NCBI GenBank assembly: GCA_963205495.1 | Contig: CAUJIN010000026.1 | Location: forward strand, 1-64,000 | Direction of reading: 5' to 3' | DNA length: 64,000 nt | Source: Pseudomonadota bacterium | GTDB taxonomy: Bacteria > Pseudomonadota > Gammaproteobacteria > Xanthomonadales > Xanthomonadaceae | In this document: positions 42,069-50,827 of the stretch, piece by piece | Position numbering within the stretch: the stretch's first letter is position 1 | How the letters are laid out: each line of letters starts with the position of its first letter | The notes under the pieces: model-generated | The model's input: the letters and a program-made list of their open reading frames with translations, nothing else | Databases searched by the model: none | Told to the model about the DNA's origin: nothing | Program-made: the position numbers and the translations under genes

Positions 42069-43261
42069 TTGCCTGCCCTCCGCCGCTGCGCGGCCTCATT
42101 GCCCTTGCCTGTGCCCAGCGCGCGCGGCACGCTGACCTGCGGCAGCCGCGCCGTGGAAGCCTTGCCTTGCCGCGCCTTGGACGGTGCGGACGGTTTTCCC
42201 GGCGCGGCCTTCGTGGCGACCTTCGGAGCCGCCCTGCCCGCTTTTCGCGCCGGGGCCGTCCTGCGCAGCGTCTCCGCAGGTGCGGGAGTCGCTGCGACCT
42301 CGGGAGCCCGTGCGGATGCGGAAGCCGCCGCTCGTTCGACCGTGCGAGTGGTCGCGGAAGCACCCGCCGCGCGCAGATCGTCCAGCTCGCGGCGCAGGCG
42401 GCGCAGCTCGCGCTCGAGCTGGGCGATGCGGCGGTGGTCGGCATCCACTTCCTTGCGCGTGGGCAGGCCCAGGCTTTCCGCGACGCGGTTGACCTGGTCG
42501 GCCATCGCCGCGCGCACCTTCATTTCGGCATTGGTGAAACGCCCCAGCGCGGCGACGAAGGCATCGCTGCCTGCGCGCTCGGCCCAGGCCTGCTCGCCGG
42601 CCTCGACCCATTCGTCGAACAGCGCGCGCGCGCTGGTGACCGGCTCGTTCTTCTCGGCGCGCGCGGCGAGGCGCTCCTGCAGCCGGGTCTGCGCCAATCG
42701 CATCGTTTCGCCCAGCTGCGCGGAAAACTCGCGCGCGGCGTCCTGGTAGTCGAGCTGGGCCAGCATCGCGCGCTGGCCGCGTTCGACGTGCTCGCGCATC
42801 GGTCCCACGGGCGGCGTGGACAGCGCCTCGCGCAGCGCCGAAGCGTCCACGCCGGGCAGCGGCCCCAGTTCGAACGGACCTGCGGACGAGGCCAGACGCG
42901 CGCCGACCGCAGCCACCAGCGTGCGCCACTGGGCCAGCGCGTCCGCTCCGGGCTGCCCTCCCGTCGCCTGCGCCATCAATTGCTGCCATTGCGCCTGGGC
43001 CAGCTCGGAAACCTGCTGCATGGTGCCGGTGAACGCACCGGCAGCCGGTGCCCAGCCGGAAAAACCCGAGGCTGCGGGAGTGCCGAACCACGCGCCCGCG
43101 CCGGACCACGGCCAAGCCGTTCCCGCGCCCTGGAATCCGCCCGGGAACGCGCCGGGAACGGCTCCAGGAAATGCCGAACCCTGGAAGGCCGCCATGGCCT
43201 CGCGGAACGGTCGAATCCAGGCGTCGAGACCAAAGTCCGGCGCCGTCGTGGCCTGGGTCAT
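42065..43261 (-). CDS. phaE: Class III PHA synthase subunit PhaE
   Basis: A 398-residue accessory subunit required for class III synthase activity. Residues 1-75 contain the Phe/Trp/Gly-rich segment (FGLDAWIRPFREAMAAF and AWPWSGAGAWFG). Helical sequence follows, including FVAALGRFTNAEMKVRAAM and the conserved SLGLPTRKEVDADHRRI near 275-295, then a coiled coil (ELERE-type heptads, about 290-315). The C-terminal 80 residues are an Ala/Lys/Arg-rich, low-complexity tail resembling histone-like or granule-associated basic tails, longer than in most PhaE. GGAGG precedes the ATG by 7 nt. The pair phaE-phaC is divergent from the membrane protein gene at 43327. Confidence 0.92.
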   Translation of the reverse strand: MTQATTAPDFGLDAWIRPFREAMAAFQGSAFPGAVPGAFPGGFQGAGTAWPWSGAGAWFGTPAASGFSGWAPAAGAFTGTMQQVSELAQAQWQQLMAQATGGQPGADALAQWRTLVAAVGARLASSAGPFELGPLPGVDASALREALSTPPVGPMREHVERGQRAMLAQLDYQDAAREFSAQLGETMRLAQTRLQERLAARAEKNEPVTSARALFDEWVEAGEQAWAERAGSDAFVAALGRFTNAEMKVRAAMADQVNRVAESLGLPTRKEVDADHRRIAQLERELRRLRRELDDLRAAGASATTRTVERAAASASARAPEVAATPAPAETLRRTAPARKAGRAAPKVATKAAPGKPSAPSKARQGKASTARLPQVSVPRALGTGKGNEAAQRRRAGK

Positions 43262-43282
43262 GTGCGATCCTCCGTGGGCAAT

Positions 43283-43297
43283 CGGCATAGTATGCCG
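43283..43297. promoter_or_regulatory. Perfect palindrome in phaE divergent promoter region
   Basis: CGGCATA G TATGCCG is a perfect 7-bp inverted repeat with a 1-nt centre in the 65-bp gap between phaE and the membrane protein gene. It includes TAGTAT, a possible -10 element. It may be a regulator-binding site, for example for PhaR; this is inference. Confidence 0.4.
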
Positions 43298-43326
43298 CGC
43301 ACCGTCCCACATCTCACGGCTTCCCA

Positions 43327-44637
43327 ATGTCCGAGTCTTCCTCTCCCGCCCGTGGCCGCGACCCTCTGCCCGGCCGCACCACGCCGACCTGGGAAATGGA
43401 ACTGCTGATCTCCGGCGCCACGGTGTTTTCGCTGCTGCAAGCTCCCGGACTGATGGACGAGGCGTATTACGCCATCGCCCCCGGTCTTTCCTCCGAGTAT
43501 CAGGCCTTGGCCACCCTGCCCTACCTCTACCTGATGACGGCGTGCCTGGCACTGATCGCCACCTTTCTGGCGCACCTTTGCGTGCGCGGCTACTGGGTGG
43601 CGCTGGTGGGGCTGGGTTCGGTGTACCCCCAGGGCGTGGACTGGTCGAGGCTGCGCTGGGGCCCGGGTTTCGTGGCTGCGCTGCGCCGCAGCCTCGCGCC
43701 GCTGCCCGAGGCCATCGAACGCTACGACAACCGCGCAAGCCAGGTGTTCGGCTTCGGGGTCGGCCTGAGCGCACTGGCCATCGGCATCACCCTGTTCGTT
43801 GCGATCATCGGATCGGTGTCGGTGGCGCTCTACGAACTCTCCGGCCGCGCAGTGCGCATGGATATCTTCCTGATTGCCCTCCTTGGGCTGTGCTTCGGCC
43901 CCTACCTGCTGCTCTACGGCGTCGACAGCCTGCTGCGCCACGCCCCCGAACGGCATCCGCGCCTGCGCCGCTGGATCGAAGCCGCATTCACCCGGTGGAT
44001 GCGCGTGCCCTTCGTCACCGGGTCCAACTATCCGCTGCTGCTGTTCACCAGCCATATCGGTGGACGCAGCGGCAACTGGCTGATGGCGCTGGCATTGCTC
44101 GCCCTGATCGGGGTGTCCGCCGTGCGCATGGAATCGGGGCGTGCGCGGTGGCAGATCGACGGCTACGGCCTGCTGCCCGACGGAGACACCAGCGGATATG
44201 TGCTCGAACCGCGCCACTACGCCGACCAGCGCACGCGCCTGGGCAGTCGCCTGCCCGCCGCATACATTCCCTCCGAACAAATCCGCGGCGACTGGCTGCG
44301 CGTCTACCTTCCGTTCCGCCCCACGGCCGACACCGAGGCGCTGCAGCGGCTGTGCCCGGCGCTCGCGGAAGCATCCCCGCCGCCGGAGGCCGTGCTCGCC
44401 TGCCTGCCGCGGCGCTTCCGGCTCCAGCTCGACGGCAAGCCGCCCGCCGTCGCGCCGGATTTTTCCTTTGCGCGCGATCCGGACACCGGACTGCGCGGCA
44501 TCGTGGCGATGATCGACCTGCACGAACTGCCGCGCGGCCGGCACGAACTGGCGCTGTTCCACGACGATGCGCCTGCCGCCGGGAAGAACGAAGGCAAGCC
44601 ACCGCGTGCGGCAGCGCGAATCCCGTTCTGGCACTGA
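43327..44637 (+). CDS. Uncharacterised multi-pass membrane protein
   Basis: A 436-residue protein that was not recognised. About four hydrophobic segments are visible: around 65-88 (YLYLMTACLALIATFLAHL), 140-168, 180-200 and 240-262. A conserved-looking pair YWVALVGLGSVYPQGVDW and GPGFVAALRRSL lies between the first two. Residues 265-436 form a soluble, probably periplasmic domain with strands and four Cys-containing turns (RLCPALAEA, LACLPRRF). No signal peptide precedes the polar N-terminus. It is divergent from phaE and lies 47 nt upstream of a NarL-type response regulator, but a functional link is not evident. Confidence 0.7.
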   Translation: MSESSSPARGRDPLPGRTTPTWEMELLISGATVFSLLQAPGLMDEAYYAIAPGLSSEYQALATLPYLYLMTACLALIATFLAHLCVRGYWVALVGLGSVYPQGVDWSRLRWGPGFVAALRRSLAPLPEAIERYDNRASQVFGFGVGLSALAIGITLFVAIIGSVSVALYELSGRAVRMDIFLIALLGLCFGPYLLLYGVDSLLRHAPERHPRLRRWIEAAFTRWMRVPFVTGSNYPLLLFTSHIGGRSGNWLMALALLALIGVSAVRMESGRARWQIDGYGLLPDGDTSGYVLEPRHYADQRTRLGSRLPAAYIPSEQIRGDWLRVYLPFRPTADTEALQRLCPALAEASPPPEAVLACLPRRFRLQLDGKPPAVAPDFSFARDPDTGLRGIVAMIDLHELPRGRHELALFHDDAPAAGKNEGKPPRAAARIPFWH

Positions 44638-44684
44638 ACCGGGCTTCGCGCGACAAGCCGGCCGCCGCCCGCGATAATCCGGCC

Positions 44685-45347
44685 ATGCCCGCCTTTCTCA
44701 TCGCCGACGATCACCCGCTGTTCCGCGCCGCACTGAGCCAGGCCGCGACTTCGGCCGCACCCGGCAGCACGGTGCACGAGGCCGAGGATCTGGACGGCGC
44801 GCTGGCGCACCTGCACGCCGATCCGGAGATCGACCTGGTGCTGCTCGACCTGCACATGCCCGGCAACCACGGACTGGCCGGACTGGCCGCACTGCGCGCG
44901 GAATTTCCCCAGGTCGCGGTGGCGGTGTGTTCGGGCAACGACGATGTGCGCGTGGTGCAGCGCGCGCTGGCGCACGGCGCGGCGGGATTCATCCCCAAGC
45001 GCGTGGGCATGGCCGACATCCGCCAAGCCATCGCCGCCATGCTCGACTGCCGCGTCTGGCTGCCCGATGACCTGCGCACTGCGCTGTCGCAAGCCGCTCC
45101 GAACCCCGACGACAACGCCCTGGCCGCGCGCCTGTCGCGCCTCACCCCGCAGCAGTTTCGCGTGCTCGTGCTGCTCGCCGAGGGCCTGCTGAACAAGCAG
45201 ATCGCCGATCGGCTCGACGTGCAGGAACGCACCGTCAAGGCGCACGTCACGGCCATCTTCGAAAAGCTCGGTGTGCGCAACCGCACCCAGGCCAGCCTGC
45301 TGCTGCGCGAGCTGGCCATCGCCGAACCCGGCGCGCTGGCTCCCTGA
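44685..45347 (+). CDS. NarL/LuxR-family response regulator
   Basis: A 220-residue two-component regulator. The receiver domain (1-120) has Asp8/Asp9, phosphoacceptor Asp55 in LLDLHMPG, Ser83 and Lys105 in PKR. The LuxR-type helix-turn-helix covers about 148-212, with LTPQQFRVLVLLAEGLLNKQIADRLDVQERTVKAH read in two parts. No partner kinase is adjacent; the nearest kinases are at 15961 and 57998, each with its own partner. GGxxATG spacing lacks a strong ribosome site. GTAG-type REP hairpins lie just downstream. Confidence 0.9.
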   Translation: MPAFLIADDHPLFRAALSQAATSAAPGSTVHEAEDLDGALAHLHADPEIDLVLLDLHMPGNHGLAGLAALRAEFPQVAVAVCSGNDDVRVVQRALAHGAAGFIPKRVGMADIRQAIAAMLDCRVWLPDDLRTALSQAAPNPDDNALAARLSRLTPQQFRVLVLLAEGLLNKQIADRLDVQERTVKAHVTAIFEKLGVRNRTQASLLLRELAIAEPGALAP

Positions 45348-45380
45348 CCGCCCGGATCGCGGGCAAGCCCCAATATCACC

Positions 45381-45402
45381 GTAGAGCGCAGCTTGCTGCG
45401 CT
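45381..45402 (+). repeat. GTAG-type REP hairpin, copy 1
   Basis: GTAG followed by AGCGCAGC (45385-45392), a TT loop and GCTGCGCT (45395-45402). This is the GTAG-headed REP layout known from Xanthomonadales (SMAG-like). It faces copies 2 and 3, which are inverted, as in composite interspersed elements. Confidence 0.8.
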
Positions 45403-45457
45403 GCCCGGATCAGGTGACCGGCCAACCGATTTGCGATGCATTCCAGCGCAGCGAATG

Positions 45458-45479
45458 AGCGCAGCAAGCTGCGCTCTAC
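45458..45479 (-). repeat. GTAG-type REP hairpin, copy 2
   Basis: The 22 nt are the reverse complement of copy 1 (ends in CTAC). They are preceded by a half copy, CCAGCGCAGC at 45443-45452. Confidence 0.8.
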
Positions 45480-45499
45480 GGCGATTGGTCGTTCGTTCC

Positions 45500-45521
45500 A
45501 GCGCAGCAAGCTGCGCTCTAC
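45500..45521 (-). repeat. GTAG-type REP hairpin, copy 3
   Basis: Identical over 22 nt to copy 2 and in the same orientation, 42 bp further right. The flanks TTCCAGCGCAGC and CTACGGCG are shared with copy 2, so the unit itself was duplicated. The 233-bp gap 45348-45580 holds nothing else. Confidence 0.8.
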
Positions 45522-45580
45522 GGCGCGGGACGTTCTTCCGCGGCTCTTGATTTCGGCGGCGGTGATCTCTTCGCGGACTC

Positions 45581-46078
45581 TCAGCCTCCCGACTGCGCGC
45601 GGTAGGCCGCGCGTGCGGACAGGAACAGGTCGAAGGGAAACTTGATCGACACCCCTTCCAGCGCCGCGGCCAGCATCTCCAGGTGGCCCTCGAAACCGGC
45701 GCAGGCCTTGGCGGCGTCCTCGCCCGCGGGAATGCCCACCGCCAGCGTCAGCACGGTGCCGTCGGCGCAAGGCGCAAGGCTCCAGCGCAGCGGCCGCTGC
45801 GGCTCGCCCGGGCGACTCCAGGAATACTCCAGCAGGTGCAGCGGCTCGAACGCGGTGACCTGGCTGTCGATCACCATGCCGCTGTCGGAAAAGTCGATCT
45901 TCACCGCCCCGCCCACGCGCGGCTCGATCGCGCCCGGTGCCAGCCACTGCGCCAGCGACGCGGGCTCCACCAGCATCGACCAGACGCGCTCGGCGTCGTG
46001 GCCCAGGGTGCGCGAAAGCACGCCGCGCAAGCCGCCGTCCTCGCGCTTTTCGATCCGACCGAAAGAGGTGTCGGTCAT
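45581..46078 (-). CDS. SRPBCC/AHSA1-like protein
   Basis: A 165-residue small-ligand-binding protein of the START/Bet v1-like fold. RTLGHDAERVWSMLVEPASLAQWLAPGAIEPRVGG as consecutive pieces is the classic AHSA1 beginning (W..L..P..LA.W). SDSGMVIDSQVTAFEPLHLLEYSW and LTLAVGIPAGEDAAKACAGFEGHLEML are the later strands and the C-terminal helix. Members bind hydrophobic ligands or act as Hsp90 co-factors; no role can be assigned here. Upstream, TAAAAT (46116-46121 on the minus strand) is a plausible -10 element. It is transcribed away from the REP cluster. Confidence 0.85.
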   Translation of the reverse strand: MTDTSFGRIEKREDGGLRGVLSRTLGHDAERVWSMLVEPASLAQWLAPGAIEPRVGGAVKIDFSDSGMVIDSQVTAFEPLHLLEYSWSRPGEPQRPLRWSLAPCADGTVLTLAVGIPAGEDAAKACAGFEGHLEMLAAALEGVSIKFPFDLFLSARAAYRAQSGG

Positions 46079-46182
46079 GTCGGTGGTTTCCTGCAAATCA
46101 GGGGAACAGCCGAAAATTTTAGCCCGAATGGGGCTGCCCCGCCCTGTGAGCGTGTCGCCACAAGGTGGTGCCAGCCGCCAAC

Positions 46183-48678
46183 TCACCCCGCCAGCGCCCG
46201 CAGGGTCTGCGCCGGCGGCATGCGCGCGATGCGGCGCGTGGCCACGAGCCCGGCGAGGACGACGATCCCCACACCCAGCCCGGAGCCCAGCGCGGCCAGC
46301 CGCCAGTCCGGCAACCACGCCTGCTCGAACACCTGCACCGCGATCACGCCGGATATCACGCTGGCCGCGATCGCCGCCACCAGCCCCGCGATCGCGCCGA
46401 TGGCGAGAAACTCCGAGGCGTGGGCCAGACGAAGCTGCGCCGTGCGCGCGCCCAGCACCCGCATCACGGCGCCTTCCAGCAGGCGCTCGTCCTGGCTGGC
46501 GCTGACCGAGGCCAGCAGCACCAGCACCCCCGCCAGCAGGGTGAAATGGAAGACGTATTCCACCGCCACCGACACCTGGTCGGCGGTGCGGCGCACCTGC
46601 GCCACCACCGCATCGACGTCGATCACCGAGACATTCGGATAGGTGCCAACGAGGTCGCGGGTGAGCGAGGCATCGCCCGCCGCCACCCGCGCCGAGGAGA
46701 GGTAGCTGGCGCTGTGCGCCTGCAGCGGGCCGACCGGGGTCAGCACGAAGAAGTTGGGCCGGAAGCTCTCCCAGTTCACCCGCCGCAGGCTGGTGATGGG
46801 CGCTTCGAAATGGCTTCCGGCGATGTCGAAGCCGACGACGTCGCCCAGCTTCCAGCCGAAGGTTTCGGCCATGCCCTGCTCCACCGAAAGCTGCGGCGAG
46901 GCGTCGCCCCGAGCCCAGAACGCGCCGGCGACGACGGCGTTGTCGCTTTCGCGCAGCGCATCGACCGCGCTGAGGTTGAACTCGCGCTCGGCCAGATGCC
47001 GGGCGCGCTCGCCGCGCGCCGCGTAGGTTTCACCGGTAACCGCCGCACCGTTCACCCGGGCCAGCCGCGCGCGCACCATCGGGAACAGCTCCGGCGCGGT
47101 TTCGCCGTGCCGGCGCAGCAGCCCGCGCACGCCTTCGAGCTGATCGGGCTGCACGTTGATCAGGAAGCGATTGGGCGCGTCGGCGGGAAGCGAGGCCTGC
47201 CAGCGTTCGATCAGGTCGGTGCGCACCAGGGTCAGCAGCAGGATCGCCATCAGCCCAAGGCCCAGCGAGGCGACCTGCGCCACCGCCGCCGCGCGCCGGC
47301 GGCTGACGTTGGCCAGGCCGTAGCGCCAGGGTCCGCGCAGCCGCGAGCGCAGGCGCGCCAGCAGTGCGACCAGCGCCAGCGCCAGCAGCGCCAGCGCGAG
47401 GAAGGTCGCAGCCAGACCGGCCAGCAGGGTCAACGCCAGCGTCGGCGAGCCCGCGCGCCACAGCATCAGCGCGGCGATGCCGAGGAAGCCTGCCGCGAGC
47501 ACGGTGAACGCGCCCGGCTCGGCCGCGCCGGCATCGCGGCGCAGCACCCGCAGCGCCGGCACCCGGCGCAGCGCCAGCACCGGCGGCACCGCGAAGGCGA
47601 GCAGCACCGCGAAGCCCACCGCAAAGCCCTGCGCCACCGGCTGCCACCCGGCCGGCGGAACGGCAATCCCCATCACCTCACCCAGCCAGCCGACCACCAT
47701 CGCCTGCGCAAGAAAGCCTCCGGCCACGCCCAGCGCGCTGCCCAGCGCGCCCAGCAGGACGACCTCGCCGACGTGGATGGTCGAGATCAGGCGCTGGCTT
47801 GCGCCCAGGCAGCGCAGCACCGCGCAACCGTCCAGATGCCGCGCGCCGTGGCGTCGCGCCGCCATCGCCACCGCCACCGCGGCCAGGATCACCGCCACCA
47901 GTGCGGCCAGACCGAGGAAGCGGTCGGCGCGATCCAGCGCGCTGCGTACCTCCGGACGCGCATCGGCCATCGTCTCCAGCCGCTGGCCGCGTTCGAGTCG
48001 ACCCTGCATCGCGTCCACGAAGCGCTGCGCCTGCCCGCCTTCGCCCGCCACGACCAGGCGATAGGCCATGCGGCTGCCTTCCTGCACCAGCCCCGTCGCC
48101 GGCAGATCGTCCAACCGCACGAAGACGCGCGGGGCGAGGTTGAAGTAGTCCATTGCGGCATCCGGCTCCTCGGCCACCAGCGCGGCGAGGCGGAACTCCG
48201 AACGCCCGAGGCGCAGCGTCTGCCCAAGCTGCGCGCCGAGCCTTTCGGCTCCGGCGCGCGTCAGCCACAGCGTGCCCGCCGCGGGGATCCCCGCGGCATC
48301 GCGCTCCCCGGTTCCCTCGTCGATGCGGTAGCGCCCGCGCAGCGGAAAGCCCTCGCCCAGCCCGCGCACTTCGGCCAGCTTCAGGTCGTTTCCCGCCCGC
48401 AGCATGCTGCGGAACTGCCAGGTCTCGGCCTGCGCCAGGCCCGCCGCGCGCGCCAGCGCGCGCGGCGCTTCGCCGATCGGCTCGTCCGCGCGCAGTACCG
48501 CATCGCCGCCCAGCAGGCGGTTGGCTTCCAGCACCAGCGCGCGCTCGGCGCGTTCGGTGAGAAAGGACACCGCGGTCACCGCCGTCACCGCCAGCGCCAG
48601 GGCCGCCAGCAGCACGCGCACCTCGCCGGCGCGCAGGTCGCGGCGCAGGAAGCGCCAGGCCAGGCGCAGCCCGGTCAC
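46183..48678 (-). CDS. ybbP: FtsX/YbbP-type ABC transporter permease
   Basis: An 831-residue permease with two FtsX domains. Membrane helices occur at about 22-42, 260-285, 310-335, 360-385, 405-430, 440-470, 480-510, and in the last 120 residues (three helices). The long loops at 45-250 and 520-690 are periplasmic. LLARLRSRLRGPWRYGLANVSRRR-type cytoplasmic loop and the terminal LRALAG are typical of YbbP. Family members expel or mobilise lipids or lipoproteins mechanically without classical transport. GTG at 48678 overlaps the ATPase stop by 4 nt. The layout ybbA-ybbP divergent from tesA is the same as in E. coli. Confidence 0.9.
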   Translation of the reverse strand: MTGLRLAWRFLRRDLRAGEVRVLLAALALAVTAVTAVSFLTERAERALVLEANRLLGGDAVLRADEPIGEAPRALARAAGLAQAETWQFRSMLRAGNDLKLAEVRGLGEGFPLRGRYRIDEGTGERDAAGIPAAGTLWLTRAGAERLGAQLGQTLRLGRSEFRLAALVAEEPDAAMDYFNLAPRVFVRLDDLPATGLVQEGSRMAYRLVVAGEGGQAQRFVDAMQGRLERGQRLETMADARPEVRSALDRADRFLGLAALVAVILAAVAVAMAARRHGARHLDGCAVLRCLGASQRLISTIHVGEVVLLGALGSALGVAGGFLAQAMVVGWLGEVMGIAVPPAGWQPVAQGFAVGFAVLLAFAVPPVLALRRVPALRVLRRDAGAAEPGAFTVLAAGFLGIAALMLWRAGSPTLALTLLAGLAATFLALALLALALVALLARLRSRLRGPWRYGLANVSRRRAAAVAQVASLGLGLMAILLLTLVRTDLIERWQASLPADAPNRFLINVQPDQLEGVRGLLRRHGETAPELFPMVRARLARVNGAAVTGETYAARGERARHLAEREFNLSAVDALRESDNAVVAGAFWARGDASPQLSVEQGMAETFGWKLGDVVGFDIAGSHFEAPITSLRRVNWESFRPNFFVLTPVGPLQAHSASYLSSARVAAGDASLTRDLVGTYPNVSVIDVDAVVAQVRRTADQVSVAVEYVFHFTLLAGVLVLLASVSASQDERLLEGAVMRVLGARTAQLRLAHASEFLAIGAIAGLVAAIAASVISGVIAVQVFEQAWLPDWRLAALGSGLGVGIVVLAGLVATRRIARMPPAQTLRALAG

Positions 48679-49379
48679 GCCGCCACCAGCCGGCCGGCGT
48701 CGATGTGGAGCGTGCGGTCGCAGCGCGCGGCCAGCGCCGGATCGTGGGTGACCAGCACCAGGGTGGTGCCCGATTCGGCGTTCATGCGGAACAGCAGTTC
48801 GATCACCGCCTCGCCCGTATGGGTGTCGAGGTTGCCGGTGGGTTCGTCGGCAAACAGCACCTGCGGCCGCGCCACGAAGGCGCGCGCCAGCGCCACGCGC
48901 TGCTGCTCGCCGCCGGAGAGCTGGCGCGGGTAGTGGTTCAGGCGCTCGCCCAGGCCGACGGCTTCCAGCACCGCCTTCGCCGGCCCGCGCGCGTCGCGTT
49001 CGCCGCGCAGCTCCAGCGGCAGCATCACGTTTTCCAGCGCGTTGAGCGAAGGCAGCAGCTGGAAGGCCTGGAACACGAAGCCCACGCGCTCGCCGCGCAG
49101 CTTCGCGCGGCCGTCCTCGTCCAGTGCCGAAAGCCTTTCGCCGGCCAGCTCCACCTCGCCGCCGCTGGGCACGTCGAGGCCGGCCAGCAGCGACAGCAGG
49201 GTGGACTTGCCCGAGCCGGACGCCCCGACGATGGCGACGCGCTCGCCGGCGCGGATCGTGAAATCGATGCCTTCCAGTATGGTTAACTCGCCCGAGGGCA
49301 GGCTCACGCGCTTGTCGAGCTTCACGGCGCGCACCGCGGCCTGGCCGGATGCGGTCGAACGGGCGGAGGCATGGTTCAT
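48675..49379 (-). CDS. ybbA: ABC transporter ATPase YbbA
   Basis: A 234-residue MacB/LolD-type ATPase that powers YbbP. Walker A GASGSGKST lies at about 50-58. The Q-loop FQAFQLLPSLNALENVMLPL follows, then the signature LSGGEQQRVALARA and Walker B VLFADEPTGNLD with the D-loop (LDTHTG) and H-loop VTHDP. The ATG at 49379 was chosen as it gives MNHASARSTA; the beginning 20 residues are variable. It is divergent from tesA, with only 17 bp between the start codons, so the promoters must overlap the coding ends. Confidence 0.93.
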   Translation of the reverse strand: MNHASARSTASGQAAVRAVKLDKRVSLPSGELTILEGIDFTIRAGERVAIVGASGSGKSTLLSLLAGLDVPSGGEVELAGERLSALDEDGRAKLRGERVGFVFQAFQLLPSLNALENVMLPLELRGERDARGPAKAVLEAVGLGERLNHYPRQLSGGEQQRVALARAFVARPQVLFADEPTGNLDTHTGEAVIELLFRMNAESGTTLVLVTHDPALAARCDRTLHIDAGRLVAA

Positions 49380-49396
49380 CGGGACACCGGACGGCA

Positions 49397-50071
49397 ATGA
49401 ATACGGAACAGCCAACAATGCAGACCAAGACGGGCCGGCACAAGGGCCGAACGGCAGGGCTGGCGCTGGGCCTGTTGCTGATCGCGGCGCTGGCCCTTGC
49501 GGCGCAAGCCTTCGCCGCCCCGGCACGCACCGTGCTGGTGATGGGCGATTCGCTCTCGGCCGCCTACGGGCTTTCCGTGGAACAGGGCTGGGTGGCGCTG
49601 CTGGCAAAGCGCCTGTCCGAAACCCGCCCGGGCTGGCGCGTGGTCAACGCCAGCGTGAGCGGGGAAACCACCGGCGGCGGGCGCGCGCGTTTCGCCCACG
49701 CGCTGGAGGAGCACGCCCCCGCGATCGTGATCCTCGAGCTCGGCGCCAACGACGCGCTGCGCGGCCTGCCGATGGAACAGGCGCAGGCCAACCTGCAGGC
49801 CATGATCGAAGCCGCCCGCGCGCGCGGCACGCGCGTATTGCTGGCCGGCATCGAGGTGCCGCCCAACTACGGCCCCGACTACGCCGACGCCTTCCGCGCC
49901 ATGTACGCCCGGCTCGCCCAGGCCAAGGGCGTCGCCTTCCTTCCCTTCCTGCTCGAACCCATCGCCACCGACCTTTCGCAGTTCCAGTCCGACACCATCC
50001 ACCCGACCGCCGAGGCGCAGCCGGCGCTGCTCGATCACGTCTGGAGAACCCTCGCACCGATGCTGGAATGA
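49397..50071 (+). CDS. tesA: Arylesterase / lysophospholipase TesA (SGNH)
   Basis: A 224-residue periplasmic SGNH hydrolase (thioesterase I / protease I / lysophospholipase L1). Residues 1-40 hold a signal peptide (basic QTKTGRHKGRTAG, then LALGLLLIAALALAAQAFA). Block I VMGDSLSAAYG supplies the Ser, block II SGETTGGG the Gly, block III ELGANDALRG the Asn, and DTIHPTAEAQ the Asp-His pair. The start is the ATG at 49397; ATG at 49418 would give a shorter signal. It may clean up lipids released by the divergent ybbA/ybbP system; this is inference from the conserved neighbourhood. Confidence 0.94.
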   Translation: MNTEQPTMQTKTGRHKGRTAGLALGLLLIAALALAAQAFAAPARTVLVMGDSLSAAYGLSVEQGWVALLAKRLSETRPGWRVVNASVSGETTGGGRARFAHALEEHAPAIVILELGANDALRGLPMEQAQANLQAMIEAARARGTRVLLAGIEVPPNYGPDYADAFRAMYARLAQAKGVAFLPFLLEPIATDLSQFQSDTIHPTAEAQPALLDHVWRTLAPMLE

Positions 50072-50107
50072 GGTGATTCCGGCACGCGCTTGCAGGATCA
50101 TCACGCC

Positions 50108-50827
50108 ATGAAGATGCAGCCGCCTGCGCACGCGCCGATCCGCCTGTTCCTGACCCATCCGCACGAATGCGGCTACTTCCCGGAGCGGCAGGCGCGCAGC
50201 CTCGTGCTCGATCCGACCTCGCCGCACCTGGCGCAAGCCTATCCCGATGCCATCGACCAGGGCTTCCGCCGCTCGGGCCACCAGATCTATCGCCCGCACT
50301 GCGCCGAATGCAGCGCCTGCACGCCCACGCGCATCGTGGTTGCGCGCTTCCGCCCCGATCGAAGCCAGCGGCGCTGCGCGGCGCGCAACGCCGATCTTTC
50401 AATGGCGCTGGAAACGGCGGGCTACAGCCGGGAGCGGTTCGACCTGTATTCGCGCTATCTCGCTGCCCGCCACGGCGACAGCCCGATGAACCATCCCACG
50501 CGCGAGGACTTCGAGGGCTTCCTGGTGGGCAGCTGGAACCGCAGCTTTTTCCTGGAGCTGCGCGAAGCCGGCCGACTGGTGGCCGTGGCGGTGACCGACG
50601 TGCTGCCGCAGGGCCATTCGGCGATGTACACCTTCTACGAACCGACGCTCGAAAAACGCAGCCTGGGCACCTTCGCCATCCTGCAGCAGATCGCGCAGGC
50701 AGCGCGCGACGGACTGCCCTTCGTCTACCTCGGCTACTGGATCCAGGGACACCCGAAGATGGACTACAAGCGCCGATTCAGCGGGCTGCAGATGCTGCGC
50801 GACGGCGACTGGCAGGACGTTTCGTGA
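50108..50827 (+). CDS. bpt: Aspartate/glutamate leucyltransferase Bpt
   Basis: A 239-residue N-end-rule transferase that adds Leu from leucyl-tRNA to proteins starting with Asp or Glu, marking them for ClpAP/ClpS. The N-terminal part (10-80) has ECGYFPERQARSLVLDP and HCAECSACTPTRIVVARF with Cys residues. The C-terminal GNAT-like part has MNHPTREDFEGFLVGSW, MYTFYEP and VYLGYWIQGHPKMDYKRRFSG, the latter highly conserved. ATG at 50108 was preferred to a TTG at 50090. The tilS GTG overlaps its stop by 4 nt. Confidence 0.94.
   Translation: MKMQPPAHAPIRLFLTHPHECGYFPERQARSLVLDPTSPHLAQAYPDAIDQGFRRSGHQIYRPHCAECSACTPTRIVVARFRPDRSQRRCAARNADLSMALETAGYSRERFDLYSRYLAARHGDSPMNHPTREDFEGFLVGSWNRSFFLELREAGRLVAVAVTDVLPQGHSAMYTFYEPTLEKRSLGTFAILQQIAQAARDGLPFVYLGYWIQGHPKMDYKRRFSGLQMLRDGDWQDVS

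Noticed and set aside
45381..45521. Repeat cluster considered as a CRISPR array
   Set aside because: Only three hairpin units, in two orientations and with unequal spacing; they are REP elements and no cas genes are present.
46121..46135. AGCCC/GGGCT hairpin after ybbP considered as a terminator
   Set aside because: The stem is only 5 bp and the following AAAATTTT looks more like part of the promoter of the SRPBCC gene.
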